Source: Mycolicibacterium tusciae JS617 (GTDB lineage: Bacteria; Actinomycetota; Actinomycetes; Mycobacteriales; Mycobacteriaceae). From it: a stretch of 64,000 nt of DNA. Position numbers and translations under genes: made by a program. This document shows, in pieces, positions 40,559 to 49,345 of this stretch (position 1 is its first letter; each line of letters opens with the position of its first letter). The DNA lies in assembly GCF_000243415.2 (NCBI RefSeq), contig NZ_AGJJ02000003.1, positions 1 through 64,000 on the forward strand, written 5' to 3'. The notes under the pieces are model-generated. The model ran no database searches. It was not told the origin of the DNA and saw nothing but the letters and a program-made list of their open reading frames with translations.

Positions 40559-41013
40559 CGGATCGGCGTGTCAACAACCGTTGAACCGATACGTCACAGT
40601 GACGTTTTTGGCGCAGGTGGGTTTATAGGGGCAGTTGGGGGAGGAGATAGCGCCCGGGCGGCTCACTTGGGGGTCAGTGTGGCACCCAGTCGCGACACCG
40701 GCCAGCGGTCGCCCGCCGATCGGTCGCGCCGAAGCCCCGCGTGCCCGCGCATACCGTTGTATGTGACAAGCGCATACCGACGTATGCGCCGCATATGCGC
40801 GTATTCCCCGCTTACGCGCGTATTGCTTGCAGATGGCGTAATTGGTGCGCGATGCACCTATGGGTTCAGGGCAGACTAGACACCGACGGATGCGGCGCTT
40901 ACAGGCTTTTTCCGTATTGGCTACGGGGATATGCAATCTATTTGCCGTGTCCATCGCGTGTGCTCTACTGCGATCGCGGGGGCAAAGACCCAGCAAGGAA
41001 GGGGTGAGTCACG
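40559..41013. other. 455-bp intergenic segment with palindromes and short repeats
   Basis: No gene is supported. CATAC-CGTT-GTATG (40750-40763), GCATAC-CGAC-GTATGC (40772-40787), GCATATGC (40791-40798) and two direct repeats GCGCGTATT (40797-40805, 40816-40824; 19-bp period) lie in one 75-bp block. It could be an operator array of the RHH gene at 41014 or an iteron-like origin. Confidence 0.45.
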
Positions 41014-41262
41014 ATGGCGACGACTCAATCGGAGAGCGTCGGCGGCGCCCTAGTCCAGGAACTGTCCAAGAAGTTGCTGGACCAAGACGAGAAGACCGCC
41101 ACCACGCTGCGGCTCAAGCGGTCGACTCTGAAGCGGCTCAAAGCCCAAGAGCAGCGCTGGGGCGCATCGATGTCACTGATCACCGAGCGTGCCCTGGAGC
41201 CCGTGCTGGAGGAACTTGAGAAGGCCGAACCCCCGACAAAGGGTGGCGACACTGATGGCTAG
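41014..41262 (+). CDS. Ribbon-helix-helix-like regulator at the head of the ESX arm, 82 aa
   Basis: TATTLRLKRSTLKRLKAQEQ at about 27-46 looks like the strand and first helix of an RHH protein, followed by MSLITERALEPVLEELEKAE. GGAAGGGG precedes the ATG by 9 bp. It overlaps espG by 8 bp, so it probably opens the plus-strand ESX operon and may control it. Confidence 0.6.
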   Translation: MATTQSESVGGALVQELSKKLLDQDEKTATTLRLKRSTLKRLKAQEQRWGASMSLITERALEPVLEELEKAEPPTKGGDTDG

Positions 41263-42076
41263 ATATGAGGCAGTGGAAGTGACGGCGCACCAGGCGTGGT
41301 TCCTCGCCGACTACCTCGGCGGCGGAATGTACCCATGGAAGCTGGCGATCACCGGCCCCTATGTCGACCCCTCTGACCGGGAACCGTTCAACGCCCGGTC
41401 GCTGGCCGAACTCACCGAGGCAGGCGTGATCGACGACGACGGACGTGTGAAACCCTCTGTGGCCGAAGCGATCCGGACAGTCTGCCAACCTCGACAATGG
41501 CTGGAGTGGTACACGATCATCAGCGCTGATCAGATGCTGCGCGGCGTCCTGGCCCGGACCAACCCGCCCCATGCCGTCGTGGCACTGCGATACGCCCAGA
41601 TGGTCACGTTCACCCCGCTGCAGCTCGACCACAGCGAGTCGATCGTGCCCATCATCACCGCAGGCCTTCCCGACGACGAGCCTCCTGCGCAGTTCACCGA
41701 GTTCGAGATCCGCATGGACATCGGCAAGCAAATCGACGCGCGCATCGGCCGCGGCGCCGATGTCGTGGAGACGCTGACCGACTTGGGCGTCACCGAGGGC
41801 AGCGCTGACATCATGGAGCTGGCCCGCACTGGCGAGCGCATCACCGTGGAACTGACTGCCCACGACTCAGCAGACGGCGCGCGCCATCAGACCGACGTCA
41901 GCGTCAACGTCATCAGCACCCAGGTAGGGCGGATCCTCGTCAGTCCACAAGAGGGTGAGCCTGCAACGTCGCTATTCGCCCCAGCCGAACCGTTCGCCGT
42001 CGCCATGGCGGTGCGCGACCTGACTGCGCGATTGCCCTCTGGCACTTGGTTTCCCCACGAGAACTTCGACATCTGA
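41255..42076 (+). CDS. espG: EspG-like PE/PPE chaperone, 273 aa
   Basis: Length, position next to espI/eccD and the overall pattern (an alpha/beta N terminus, LQLDHSESIVPIITAGLPDD near 125-145, a helical middle, and a final LTARLPSGTWFPHENFD) fit EspG, the cytosolic chaperone that binds PE-PPE pairs and hands them to the secretion system. Sequence identity to other EspG proteins is low, as usual. The ATG at 41255 overlaps the RHH gene. Confidence 0.65.
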   Translation: MARYEAVEVTAHQAWFLADYLGGGMYPWKLAITGPYVDPSDREPFNARSLAELTEAGVIDDDGRVKPSVAEAIRTVCQPRQWLEWYTIISADQMLRGVLARTNPPHAVVALRYAQMVTFTPLQLDHSESIVPIITAGLPDDEPPAQFTEFEIRMDIGKQIDARIGRGADVVETLTDLGVTEGSADIMELARTGERITVELTAHDSADGARHQTDVSVNVISTQVGRILVSPQEGEPATSLFAPAEPFAVAMAVRDLTARLPSGTWFPHENFDI

Positions 42077-42103
42077 CCCGATCAACGGAAACGGATACAC
42101 ACT

Positions 42104-43894
42104 ATGAGCACACCACCTGATTTCTTCGCCTCAAACAACGACGACCCCCGCCCCGAGCAGCACAGCGATGCACCGGAGGAGCGCACCGCCGAGGTGCGAC
42201 AGCAGGAAGGGGAGCACCGCCGGGCACCGTCGCCGACGACCGACACCGGCTCGCAGCCCCGCCCGGTACTGCCCCCACCGCCGGCCGACTGGGGCCACCA
42301 GGCCGCCCCGTCAGGCTTCTCACCGGCCGACGACCGCTGGGGGACGCCCGCGCCCACGCCGGCCCCCTCCGAAGAGGCACGACGCACCTCGCAGCCTGGC
42401 GCGGCGCCCCAGCCAGACAGATTCCCGAGCCAGCCCACGCCGCCGCCCCCGCCCCCGCCAGCGCCATCTTCGCCGCCGGCAGCCACTACACCGCCGCCAG
42501 CGACCGAGCATGCGGCCGAAATACTCGGTGGGGCGTGGCCGGGCCCGCAGCAGCCACCCTCATCGGCGCCGCAGCATGCGGCCCCCGAGCCACGCCACCA
42601 GCAGCCGCCACAGCAGCGGTGGACGCAGCAGGCACCCCCGAACACACCGCAGGGCGCGCCCTCGGCACCTCAGCAGCCGAACGGTGGCTATGCGGCGCCA
42701 CGGCGCCAGGACCCGAGCGAGCAGACGACGGTTCTGTCGGCATCAGACATGGCCGCGTTGCGGGAGAAGGCGGGACAGGATCCCGGTGTCGGTGATTTCT
42801 TCGGCCCCGCAGGCGCGGATCCCGCTGCACCGCAGCAGGGCTGGCCGCCCGCACCGCCGCAGGCGACACCACCGGCCCCGCCGCCTCTCTTCGCGGCCGC
42901 ACTGGAAGGCGGAGAACCCTTCGGCAATGGCGGGTTCGTTGCCGGCCAAGACAATTCTCCGGATTTCGAGCCCAACCGGCGCCTTGTGGCCAACCGCGGG
43001 TGGCGCAAGGCCGTGAGAGTCATGACATTCGGGCTGATCAAGCCGGGCCCGAGCGCCAAAGAGCAGCACGACGACGAGATCCTCGACCGGATCAAAGGGC
43101 AGCTCACGGGCATCTACACCGTGGCGTTCGTCAACTCCAAGGGCGGCGTGGGCAAGACCACCATGGCCGTGGCCGCGGGCAACGCAATCGCCCGTGAGCG
43201 CGGCGACCGGGTGATCGTGGTCGACGTTGACACCGACCTTGGCAACCTCTCGGCGCGGTTCGAGAAGAATGGCGGCCCGAAAGCCAACATCCAGGAACTG
43301 GCCTTGCTGCGGGACGCCAGGAGCTATTCCAACGTCAAAACGTTCACCGTCCAGAATCACGACCGGCTGGAAATGCTTGCCTCGCAGAATGATCCGCGCT
43401 CGTCCTACCGCCTCAACAGCCAGGATTTCGAGAAGGTGATGGATATCCTGCGCCTGCACTACAACATCATCATTCTCGACTGCGGGACCTCGATCACCTC
43501 GTCGCTGTTCCCGACGATCGCCAAGCAGGTCGACTGCCTGGTCGTGGTGTCCTCCAACGACGCTCCCGGCCTCAACGGCGCCATGAGAACGCTGGCGTGG
43601 CTGCAGTCGCACAGCTTCGGCCGGCTGATCCCGCGAACGGTGGTGACGTTGAACGCCAACAGCGGCGACACTCCTGCCATCGACATGAAGGCTGCCGAAG
43701 GCACCTTCCGTGAGCAGATTCAGGAAGTGGTGCGTGTGCCCTACGACAGGCACCTACACGAAGGCGGTTTCATCGAATTTCTGCGGATGGGCAAGACGAC
43801 CCGCAAGGCCGTAATGGAACTGGCTGGCTCGATCGCGCTGTTCTTCCCGACACGCGAATCACGCCACCGCCCTGAGGAACTGGGGAGCTACTGA
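42104..43894 (+). CDS. espI: EspI-like MinD/ParA-type ATPase, 596 aa
   Basis: The first 300 residues are a Pro/Gln/Ala-rich disordered region. The C-terminal 250 residues are a MinD-like ATPase: NSKGGVGKTTMAVAAGNAI (Walker A), VVDVDTDLGNLSARF, and IIILDCGTSITSSLFPTIAK. This layout is that of EspI, a regulatory ATPase of ESX systems. It ends 2 bp before eccD. The start has no strong ribosome site. Confidence 0.85.
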   Translation: MSTPPDFFASNNDDPRPEQHSDAPEERTAEVRQQEGEHRRAPSPTTDTGSQPRPVLPPPPADWGHQAAPSGFSPADDRWGTPAPTPAPSEEARRTSQPGAAPQPDRFPSQPTPPPPPPPAPSSPPAATTPPPATEHAAEILGGAWPGPQQPPSSAPQHAAPEPRHQQPPQQRWTQQAPPNTPQGAPSAPQQPNGGYAAPRRQDPSEQTTVLSASDMAALREKAGQDPGVGDFFGPAGADPAAPQQGWPPAPPQATPPAPPPLFAAALEGGEPFGNGGFVAGQDNSPDFEPNRRLVANRGWRKAVRVMTFGLIKPGPSAKEQHDDEILDRIKGQLTGIYTVAFVNSKGGVGKTTMAVAAGNAIARERGDRVIVVDVDTDLGNLSARFEKNGGPKANIQELALLRDARSYSNVKTFTVQNHDRLEMLASQNDPRSSYRLNSQDFEKVMDILRLHYNIIILDCGTSITSSLFPTIAKQVDCLVVVSSNDAPGLNGAMRTLAWLQSHSFGRLIPRTVVTLNANSGDTPAIDMKAAEGTFREQIQEVVRVPYDRHLHEGGFIEFLRMGKTTRKAVMELAGSIALFFPTRESRHRPEELGSY

Positions 43895-43896
43895 CA

Positions 43897-45315
43897 ATGG
43901 ATCCAGCCACTGCAACCGGGCAAGTCCGCGTCGCCATCATCGGCGAGGGCGCGAACGCCGACCTGGCCCTGCCGACCACGTTGGCCATCCGTGAACTCAT
44001 CCCGCGGATCCGGGCGACGCTGACATCGGGACGCGATGACGGTGACCTGGCGCCGCAGGACGTCGCCGACGTCGACAGCCCACGACCGTATTCACTTGCC
44101 CCACTCGGTGGTACGCCGTTCAGCTTGGACGCCACACTCGAGACACTCAACATCGACGACGGCGAGCAGTTGATCCTGTGCAAGCTGCCCCCGGGGCCGG
44201 CAGCACCGCCGGTCGTCGAGGACATCGCCGATGCCGCGGCCATTCACTCGAAGGGTCAGTTCAAACCGTTCAATCACCAGCTGTTGCCGGGTGTGGCGCA
44301 AGTGGTCGTGCTCGCCCTCGGCGCGCTGGTCTGTGGGCTGGCCCTCGACGGGTGGTATCGCGGCTATCAGTGGTGGGCCGCGGCAGCTCTGGGTGTCCTG
44401 ACCTTGACGTTCGTGGCCTCGACAGTGGTGTTGAGCCGGCGCGGACGTTCTGTCGCCTCGGCCCGTATGGGGCTGGCTACCACCGTTCCGCTTGCCCTGG
44501 CGCTGGCCGCGGCACTGCCCGGTGACGCGGCTGCGCCGCGGGTGTTCTTGGCCGCCGCCGGCGTCGTGGCCTGGTCGCTGGTGCTGTTGGCGGTGACCAG
44601 CACCTATGTGGCCACCTACACCGCGCTGATCGCGGTCGGCATCACGGTGGCGATCGCCGCGGCGGTACGCATCCTGTGGCATCTGCCCTACCTGTCGCTG
44701 GGCTGCGGCGTGCTTGGGGTCTCGCTGCTGGTAGCCCTGAACGCTCCAACCTCCTCGGCGGTGTGGGCTCGCTTTCCACTGCCGAACGTCCCGGCCCCGG
44801 GTGAACCAACCCCGCCGGCATCCTCGCTGGCCGAAATCGAGGGTCTGCCACGCAAAACCGCCACCAGCGCCTCGTATCAAAACGGTCTGATCGCGGCCTC
44901 CGTCATTCTGGCTGTCATCGGCTCGGTGCTGGTGGCCTGGCTGCCCGACGCACCCCAGCTGCTTGCGTGGTGGTTGGTGGTCGCGACTGTCACGGTGACG
45001 CTGCTGCGGATGCGTATTTGGGATTCACGACTGACGGCGCTGTGGTTCCTGTCCGCACCGTTCCTCACTGCCGCGGCGCTGGCCATAGCGTTCACCGCGA
45101 CCGGCCACTTGATGGCCGGGCTGTACGCGACCGCGGCGGTTATCGGCCTGACAGTGGTGCTGCTGATCATGTCGATGCTCACGCTTGGGGATCTGACGAT
45201 CCCGCAGCGGCGACGCCTGGACCTGTTCCAGAACACCCTGTTGGTCACGATCGTGCCGTCGATGCTCTGGCTGGTCGGCCTGGTCAGCCTGATTCGTAAC
45301 CGGGGGACTCTGTGA
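43897..45315 (+). CDS. eccD: EccD membrane channel component, 472 aa
   Basis: The first 100 residues form the ubiquitin-like cytosolic domain (VRVAIIGEGANADLALPTTL). About eleven hydrophobic segments follow from residue 130 to the end (for example VVVLALGALVCGLALDGWY and AALAIAFTATGHLMAGLY). EccD dimers form the main part of the ESX inner-membrane pore. The stop overlaps the mycP start (GTGATG). Confidence 0.9.
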   Translation: MDPATATGQVRVAIIGEGANADLALPTTLAIRELIPRIRATLTSGRDDGDLAPQDVADVDSPRPYSLAPLGGTPFSLDATLETLNIDDGEQLILCKLPPGPAAPPVVEDIADAAAIHSKGQFKPFNHQLLPGVAQVVVLALGALVCGLALDGWYRGYQWWAAAALGVLTLTFVASTVVLSRRGRSVASARMGLATTVPLALALAAALPGDAAAPRVFLAAAGVVAWSLVLLAVTSTYVATYTALIAVGITVAIAAAVRILWHLPYLSLGCGVLGVSLLVALNAPTSSAVWARFPLPNVPAPGEPTPPASSLAEIEGLPRKTATSASYQNGLIAASVILAVIGSVLVAWLPDAPQLLAWWLVVATVTVTLLRMRIWDSRLTALWFLSAPFLTAAALAIAFTATGHLMAGLYATAAVIGLTVVLLIMSMLTLGDLTIPQRRRLDLFQNTLLVTIVPSMLWLVGLVSLIRNRGTL

Positions 45316-46697
45316 TGATGCGACAGCTCGGATCCGTGGCCGCGTCGGTGGCGCTGCTGATGCTGTGCAGCCCGCCGCCACAGGCCGCTGCCCTGACGAT
45401 GCCGGTGGTCGACCCGGCAGCTCTGCCTCCTGACGGCCCGCCCGGACCGGAACAGGAGATGCGCAAGAACACCGAGCAGTGCGCAATCAACGGCGCCCTA
45501 CCGGGTTTCGACCCGGCGCTGGTACCGCCAAGCCAGGCGATGCTCAACCTGCCGGAGGCGTGGAAGACCTCGCGAGGTAGGGGAGTGGCGGTGGCCGTCA
45601 TCGACTCCGGGGTTGCGCCCCAGCCGCGTCTGCCCAACCTCAATCCGGGTGGAGATTTTATCGACCCCTCCGCCAACGGACTGGTTGATTGCGACGGCCA
45701 CGGGACGGCTGTCGCCGGCATCATCGCCGCACAGCCGGGCCCGGACGGCTTCTCTGGCGTCGCGCCCGAAGCGTCGATCGTCTCGATCCGGCAGAGTTCG
45801 GCGCAGTGGGCACCCAAGATCCCTTCCGGCGGTGACCCCCAGGAAGTCAAGACCGCCGGCGACGTCGCCACCTTGGCCCGGGCCATTCGCCATGCCGCCG
45901 ACATGCCCTTCGTCCGCGTCATCAACATCTCGATCGTCAACTGCATCGCCGAGTACAAGCAGGTCGACCAAAAGGCGCTCGGCGCCGCGGTGCGCTACGC
46001 GGCGATCGACAAGGACATCGTGGTGGTCACCGCGGCCGGCAACAACGGCGAAAGCAACTGCCAGAGCAACCCCCTGACCGACCCGAAAAACCCTGAGGAT
46101 CTGCGCAACTGGGCCGGGGCCACCACCATCTCCACGCCGTCGTACTGGCAGCCCTACGTGCTCTCGGTCGGCTCTTTGACACCCGAAGGGCAACCCTCAG
46201 GGTTCAGCATGGCCGGGCCCTGGGTGGGCGTCGCCGCACCGGGTGAGCAGATCGTGACGCTGGGCAACGGCCCCAACTCGGGTCTGGTCAACGGCCAGCC
46301 GTCCAACAAGGAACCCCTGGTACCCATCAACGGGACCAGCTTCGCCGCGGCCTACGTCTCCGGCATCGCCGCTCTGGTGCGATCGGAGTTCCCTGACCTC
46401 ACCGCCCGCCAGGTGGTCAACCGGATCGTCGGAACCTCCCATAACGCAGCCCGCTCACCGTCAAACCTGGTCGGCGCCGGGGTGATTGATCCCGTCGCGG
46501 CACTGACATGGGAGATCCCCGACGGCGAAGAGGTGCCCGCCAACATGCCCGTCGTGCGGGTAGAGCCGCCGGCGCCGCCACCACCGGATGACCGGCTACC
46601 CCGAATGATCGCTTTCGGTGTCGGCATCCTCGCCATCGTCGGCGCCGTCGTCGCCATCACGTTGATTGGAATGCGCCGTGGCAACACAAGCAACTAA
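45312..46697 (+). CDS. mycP: MycP mycosin, subtilisin-like protease, 461 aa
   Basis: N-terminal signal peptide (residues 1-27, ending in PQAAA), catalytic triad Asp98 (VAVIDSG), His130 (DCDGHGT) and Ser343 (NGTSFAAAYVSG), with oxyanion Asn245. One C-terminal membrane helix (MIAFGVGILAIVGAVVAITL) anchors it, and the protease faces the periplasm. Mycosins stabilise the ESX complex and can process substrates. The start could be the GTG at 45312 or the ATG at 45315. Confidence 0.95.
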   Translation: MMMRQLGSVAASVALLMLCSPPPQAAALTMPVVDPAALPPDGPPGPEQEMRKNTEQCAINGALPGFDPALVPPSQAMLNLPEAWKTSRGRGVAVAVIDSGVAPQPRLPNLNPGGDFIDPSANGLVDCDGHGTAVAGIIAAQPGPDGFSGVAPEASIVSIRQSSAQWAPKIPSGGDPQEVKTAGDVATLARAIRHAADMPFVRVINISIVNCIAEYKQVDQKALGAAVRYAAIDKDIVVVTAAGNNGESNCQSNPLTDPKNPEDLRNWAGATTISTPSYWQPYVLSVGSLTPEGQPSGFSMAGPWVGVAAPGEQIVTLGNGPNSGLVNGQPSNKEPLVPINGTSFAAAYVSGIAALVRSEFPDLTARQVVNRIVGTSHNAARSPSNLVGAGVIDPVAALTWEIPDGEEVPANMPVVRVEPPAPPPPDDRLPRMIAFGVGILAIVGAVVAITLIGMRRGNTSN

Positions 46698-48336
46698 CCG
46701 CCCGCGGCGACGGTTCGCTCCCGCGGCGCCGAGCTGGCGCCGGCTCACAACCTTGGTGTCGCTGCTTCTGCTGGTCTGGGCAGCGTTGCTGCCGCCAGGC
46801 CAGCGGCCGCTGTGGTGGCACTACGCCATCGGCGTGGCGCTGATCCTGGCGTTCCTGGGCTCCTGGCATGGGCAGCACGTCTCGACGACGGTACGGCGCC
46901 GGGTTCCGATGGCGCTGTTCAATCGCCGCCAACGTGTCCGAGGCACCCAGCGCCGGCCGCGACGCGACGCGTCAGCCGAGGACCAGCAGCCCCCGAGCGT
47001 GCGATCCACCGCGCTGGAAGCGCAGATCGTCATCCACCTGCGCCCACACCCGCATGCGCTGTCCACCCCGGCCGACACCGTTGACCAGATGCCGTGGGCT
47101 TTCGTCACCAGCTGGCTGGACCGCTACGGGGTCCGCGCTGAGGCGTTGAACATCACCGCGCTCACCCGGACCCCGCCGGCGAGCGGCTTGCGCACCGATT
47201 CCGCGCCACTGCTGACAGCGCGGACGCCTCAGCACCGCGACACCTGGCTGACGTACACGCTGCGCGCCGAAGACAACGTGGGGGCGCTGACTGCCCGCCA
47301 GACCACGATGGGCACTCCAGCGGCCGCCACAGGCCTCTCCGAAGGCCTCGACGACGAGCCCGCCCTGGAGGGCGTCGAGCAGGCGTCGGCGGCGGGCCCG
47401 CGGCGCGCCACGTTGGCCGACACGGTGGCCCGACGCCTGGTGGCCGAACTGCGCGAGCGCGGATGGCTGGCCACGCTCAGCGACACCTCAGATGCGCTGC
47501 CACGGTTCGTGCCTGCGGCGGCCATGGTGCGCAAGGAAACCTGGACGGGCACGGAGTATTCCGATGGCTTCCGCGCGATCTACGCAGTGGATCCAGGGGC
47601 TTTCGATGACGTCATGTCCAACATCGTCACGTTGAACACCAAGGCGACGTGGGTGTCGGTGACCGTGCGGTCACTGAACCGCCAGACAGCCACCGTCGAG
47701 GCCTGTGTGGGCACGTTGACCAGCGCCCAGCCCCCGCGGTATCCGCTGTCAGGGCTGACCGGCTTTCATGGGCTGCATCGGGCCGTGGCCCCGTCGTTGA
47801 CGGCGACCGGTTTCGACCATCACGACATCGAGTTGCCGAGCGGCCGGCTCACGTGGTCCGACTTGGCGCAGCTGCGGTGGCCGACGTCGGCCGCCGGGGT
47901 ACCGCTGGGCTTCAGCCGTGATCGTCAGCCGGTCTATTTGGGCCTGGCGTCCCCGGAACCGGTGCGGATCACCGTCACCGGCACCCAGCAGTTCCATATG
48001 GGGATCGTCGCGCGGCTGGCGCTCTCGGGATTGCCGGTGGCGGTGTACACCGCCCATCCTCGCCAGTGGGACGCCTTGGCCAGTCACGGTGCGGCAGAGC
48101 AGTTCATGCTGCCCCCGGCCGTGCCGCCGCCTGGGGCGATCGTTCTCACCGACGGCAGTAGGGAAGCACCGGCCGCAGCGATCACCGTGGTGCTGCGCCG
48201 CCCTCAGTCAGCTCTGGCTCCCTCAACGACGATCGTCATCACCCAGGATGGGCGGCATCCGAACCTGTTTCAGGTCACTACCGCCCGCGGCCGTCAGTGG
48301 CTGAGCACGCGGTTGATCGACAACGCCTCGGCCTAG
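46678..48336 (+). CDS. eccE: EccE membrane component, 552 aa
   Basis: Two N-terminal membrane helices (LTTLVSLLLLVWAALLP and WHYAIGVALILAFLGSW) followed by a large cytosolic or periplasmic domain, as in EccE, the peripheral subunit of the ESX membrane complex. It overlaps mycP by 20 bp; GTG start. It is the last large gene of the plus arm. Confidence 0.85.
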   Translation: MATQATNRPRRRFAPAAPSWRRLTTLVSLLLLVWAALLPPGQRPLWWHYAIGVALILAFLGSWHGQHVSTTVRRRVPMALFNRRQRVRGTQRRPRRDASAEDQQPPSVRSTALEAQIVIHLRPHPHALSTPADTVDQMPWAFVTSWLDRYGVRAEALNITALTRTPPASGLRTDSAPLLTARTPQHRDTWLTYTLRAEDNVGALTARQTTMGTPAAATGLSEGLDDEPALEGVEQASAAGPRRATLADTVARRLVAELRERGWLATLSDTSDALPRFVPAAAMVRKETWTGTEYSDGFRAIYAVDPGAFDDVMSNIVTLNTKATWVSVTVRSLNRQTATVEACVGTLTSAQPPRYPLSGLTGFHGLHRAVAPSLTATGFDHHDIELPSGRLTWSDLAQLRWPTSAAGVPLGFSRDRQPVYLGLASPEPVRITVTGTQQFHMGIVARLALSGLPVAVYTAHPRQWDALASHGAAEQFMLPPAVPPPGAIVLTDGSREAPAAAITVVLRRPQSALAPSTTIVITQDGRHPNLFQVTTARGRQWLSTRLIDNASA

Positions 48337-48368
48337 CTCGCGAGATCCCGGAAGTCGGAGGAGTCACC

Positions 48369-48527
48369 ATGGCCTACACCCCTTCCACTGCGGCGCTGCT
48401 GGCCAGGATCCGCGCCGCACAGGGCCGCGAGCTGCACCAGGCGCGGCACCTGTGGCTAGTGCCGCCAACCGATGACCAGTCCGTGGGCCAGGAGTTCTCG
48501 GACAGGCCGGACAGCGCCCGCCCTTAA
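48369..48527 (+). CDS. Small protein at the end of the plus ESX arm, 52 aa
   Basis: The ATG follows GGAGGAG by 5 bp, a strong ribosome site. The product has a short helix (AALLARIRAAQGRELHQARH) and an acidic tail. No family was recognised. It is 32 bp after eccE and 17 bp before the shared hairpin. Confidence 0.55.
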   Translation: MAYTPSTAALLARIRAAQGRELHQARHLWLVPPTDDQSVGQEFSDRPDSARP

Positions 48528-48544
48528 CCGGGCTCTCGACCCAA

Positions 48545-48586
48545 AAGAAGTGGGGCGGTCACCTTTCGGTGACCGCCCCACTTCTT
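48545..48586. terminator. Perfect 19-bp hairpin between the two ESX arms
   Basis: AAGAAGTGGGGCGGTCACC and GGTGACCGCCCCACTTCTT flank a TTTC loop. It lies between the converging 52-aa gene and the esxA-like gene and can terminate both arms. Confidence 0.85.
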
Positions 48587-48608
48587 GGTGCTTATGGCGT
48601 GGTGTGGC

Positions 48609-48893
48609 CTAGCCCCACTTGGCGCCCTCGGCCTGGTCGCGATGGGCCATGGTCGTCGCGTTGTTCTCGTGCGACTGGCGCATCATCTCGTAGCCCTGGC
48701 ACAGATCCTCCAGGGCGGAGTTCCACTGCTGCTGCCAGGACTGGTAGGTCATACCGGTGTCGCCTTCCCAGGTCGCAGCCAGCGTGGCCTGGTGAGCGCC
48801 CATCTGGCCACCGATGGCGCGCAGGACGCCGCCGTAGGCGCCCATTTCGCCGGCCGTGCCCATCATGCCCGGGATGTTGTATTCAATGGTCAT
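48609..48893 (-). CDS. esxA: EsxA-like WXG100 protein, 94 aa
   Basis: Standard WXG100 size, with W42-E-G44 in the turn between two helices (ATLAATWEGDTGMTYQSW). It should pair with the upstream EsxB-like protein and leave the cell through this ESX system. It lies 44 bp after the EsxB-like gene and just before the shared hairpin. Confidence 0.9.
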   Translation of the reverse strand: MTIEYNIPGMMGTAGEMGAYGGVLRAIGGQMGAHQATLAATWEGDTGMTYQSWQQQWNSALEDLCQGYEMMRQSHENNATTMAHRDQAEGAKWG

Positions 48894-48937
48894 CGTTCAA
48901 GGTTCCCTTCAGAGTCGAATGTGGTTGAGGCCGTTGG

Positions 48938-49258
48938 TCACATCGGGGTGGGGTTGATGGCAGCCGCGGCGGAGTTGAATTCATCAGCACCCGTGGTGTC
49001 CTGCGACACGTAGGTGGTACCGGCCTCACCCAGCTGGGACTCGGCGATGTTGAGCAGGTCGTTGACGCGGGTGGCCGCGTCGAGGAACTTGGCGTGCCCG
49101 ATCTGGAATGCGGTGGCCGATTCGCCCTTGTGGAAGGCCTGTGCCTGCATCGCAGAACCTTCGGCCTGACTCAGGGTGCTCCGGAAGGAAACCGCCTCTG
49201 CGGCAAAGCCGCCCTGCACGGTCACCATCTGCGGAACTTCGGCGTTCAGGTATCCCAT
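48938..49258 (-). CDS. esxB: EsxB-like protein lacking the WXG Trp, 106 aa
   Basis: Two predicted helices and a turn that reads F42-H43-K44-G45 instead of W-x-G. The C-terminal export signal Y83-xxx-D87 (YVSQD) is present, as expected for the CFP-10-like partner. Length matches the family. The ribosome site GAAAGGACACAACA precedes the ATG. It is paired with the EsxA-like gene. Confidence 0.85.
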   Translation of the reverse strand: MGYLNAEVPQMVTVQGGFAAEAVSFRSTLSQAEGSAMQAQAFHKGESATAFQIGHAKFLDAATRVNDLLNIAESQLGEAGTTYVSQDTTGADEFNSAAAAINPTPM

Positions 49259-49345
49259 TGTTGTGTCCTTTCAAGCGTGTGATGTCGAGTGGTGTTGTGT
49301 TGTGTCACAGTTGTTTTGAGTTCGACCCGCACAGGGTGATTTCCA

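Noticed and set aside
42743..43753. A long minus-strand open frame across espI as a gene
   Set aside because: It is the mirror of the espI coding frame in GC-rich DNA, lacks a ribosome site and gives His/Gly-rich low-complexity protein.
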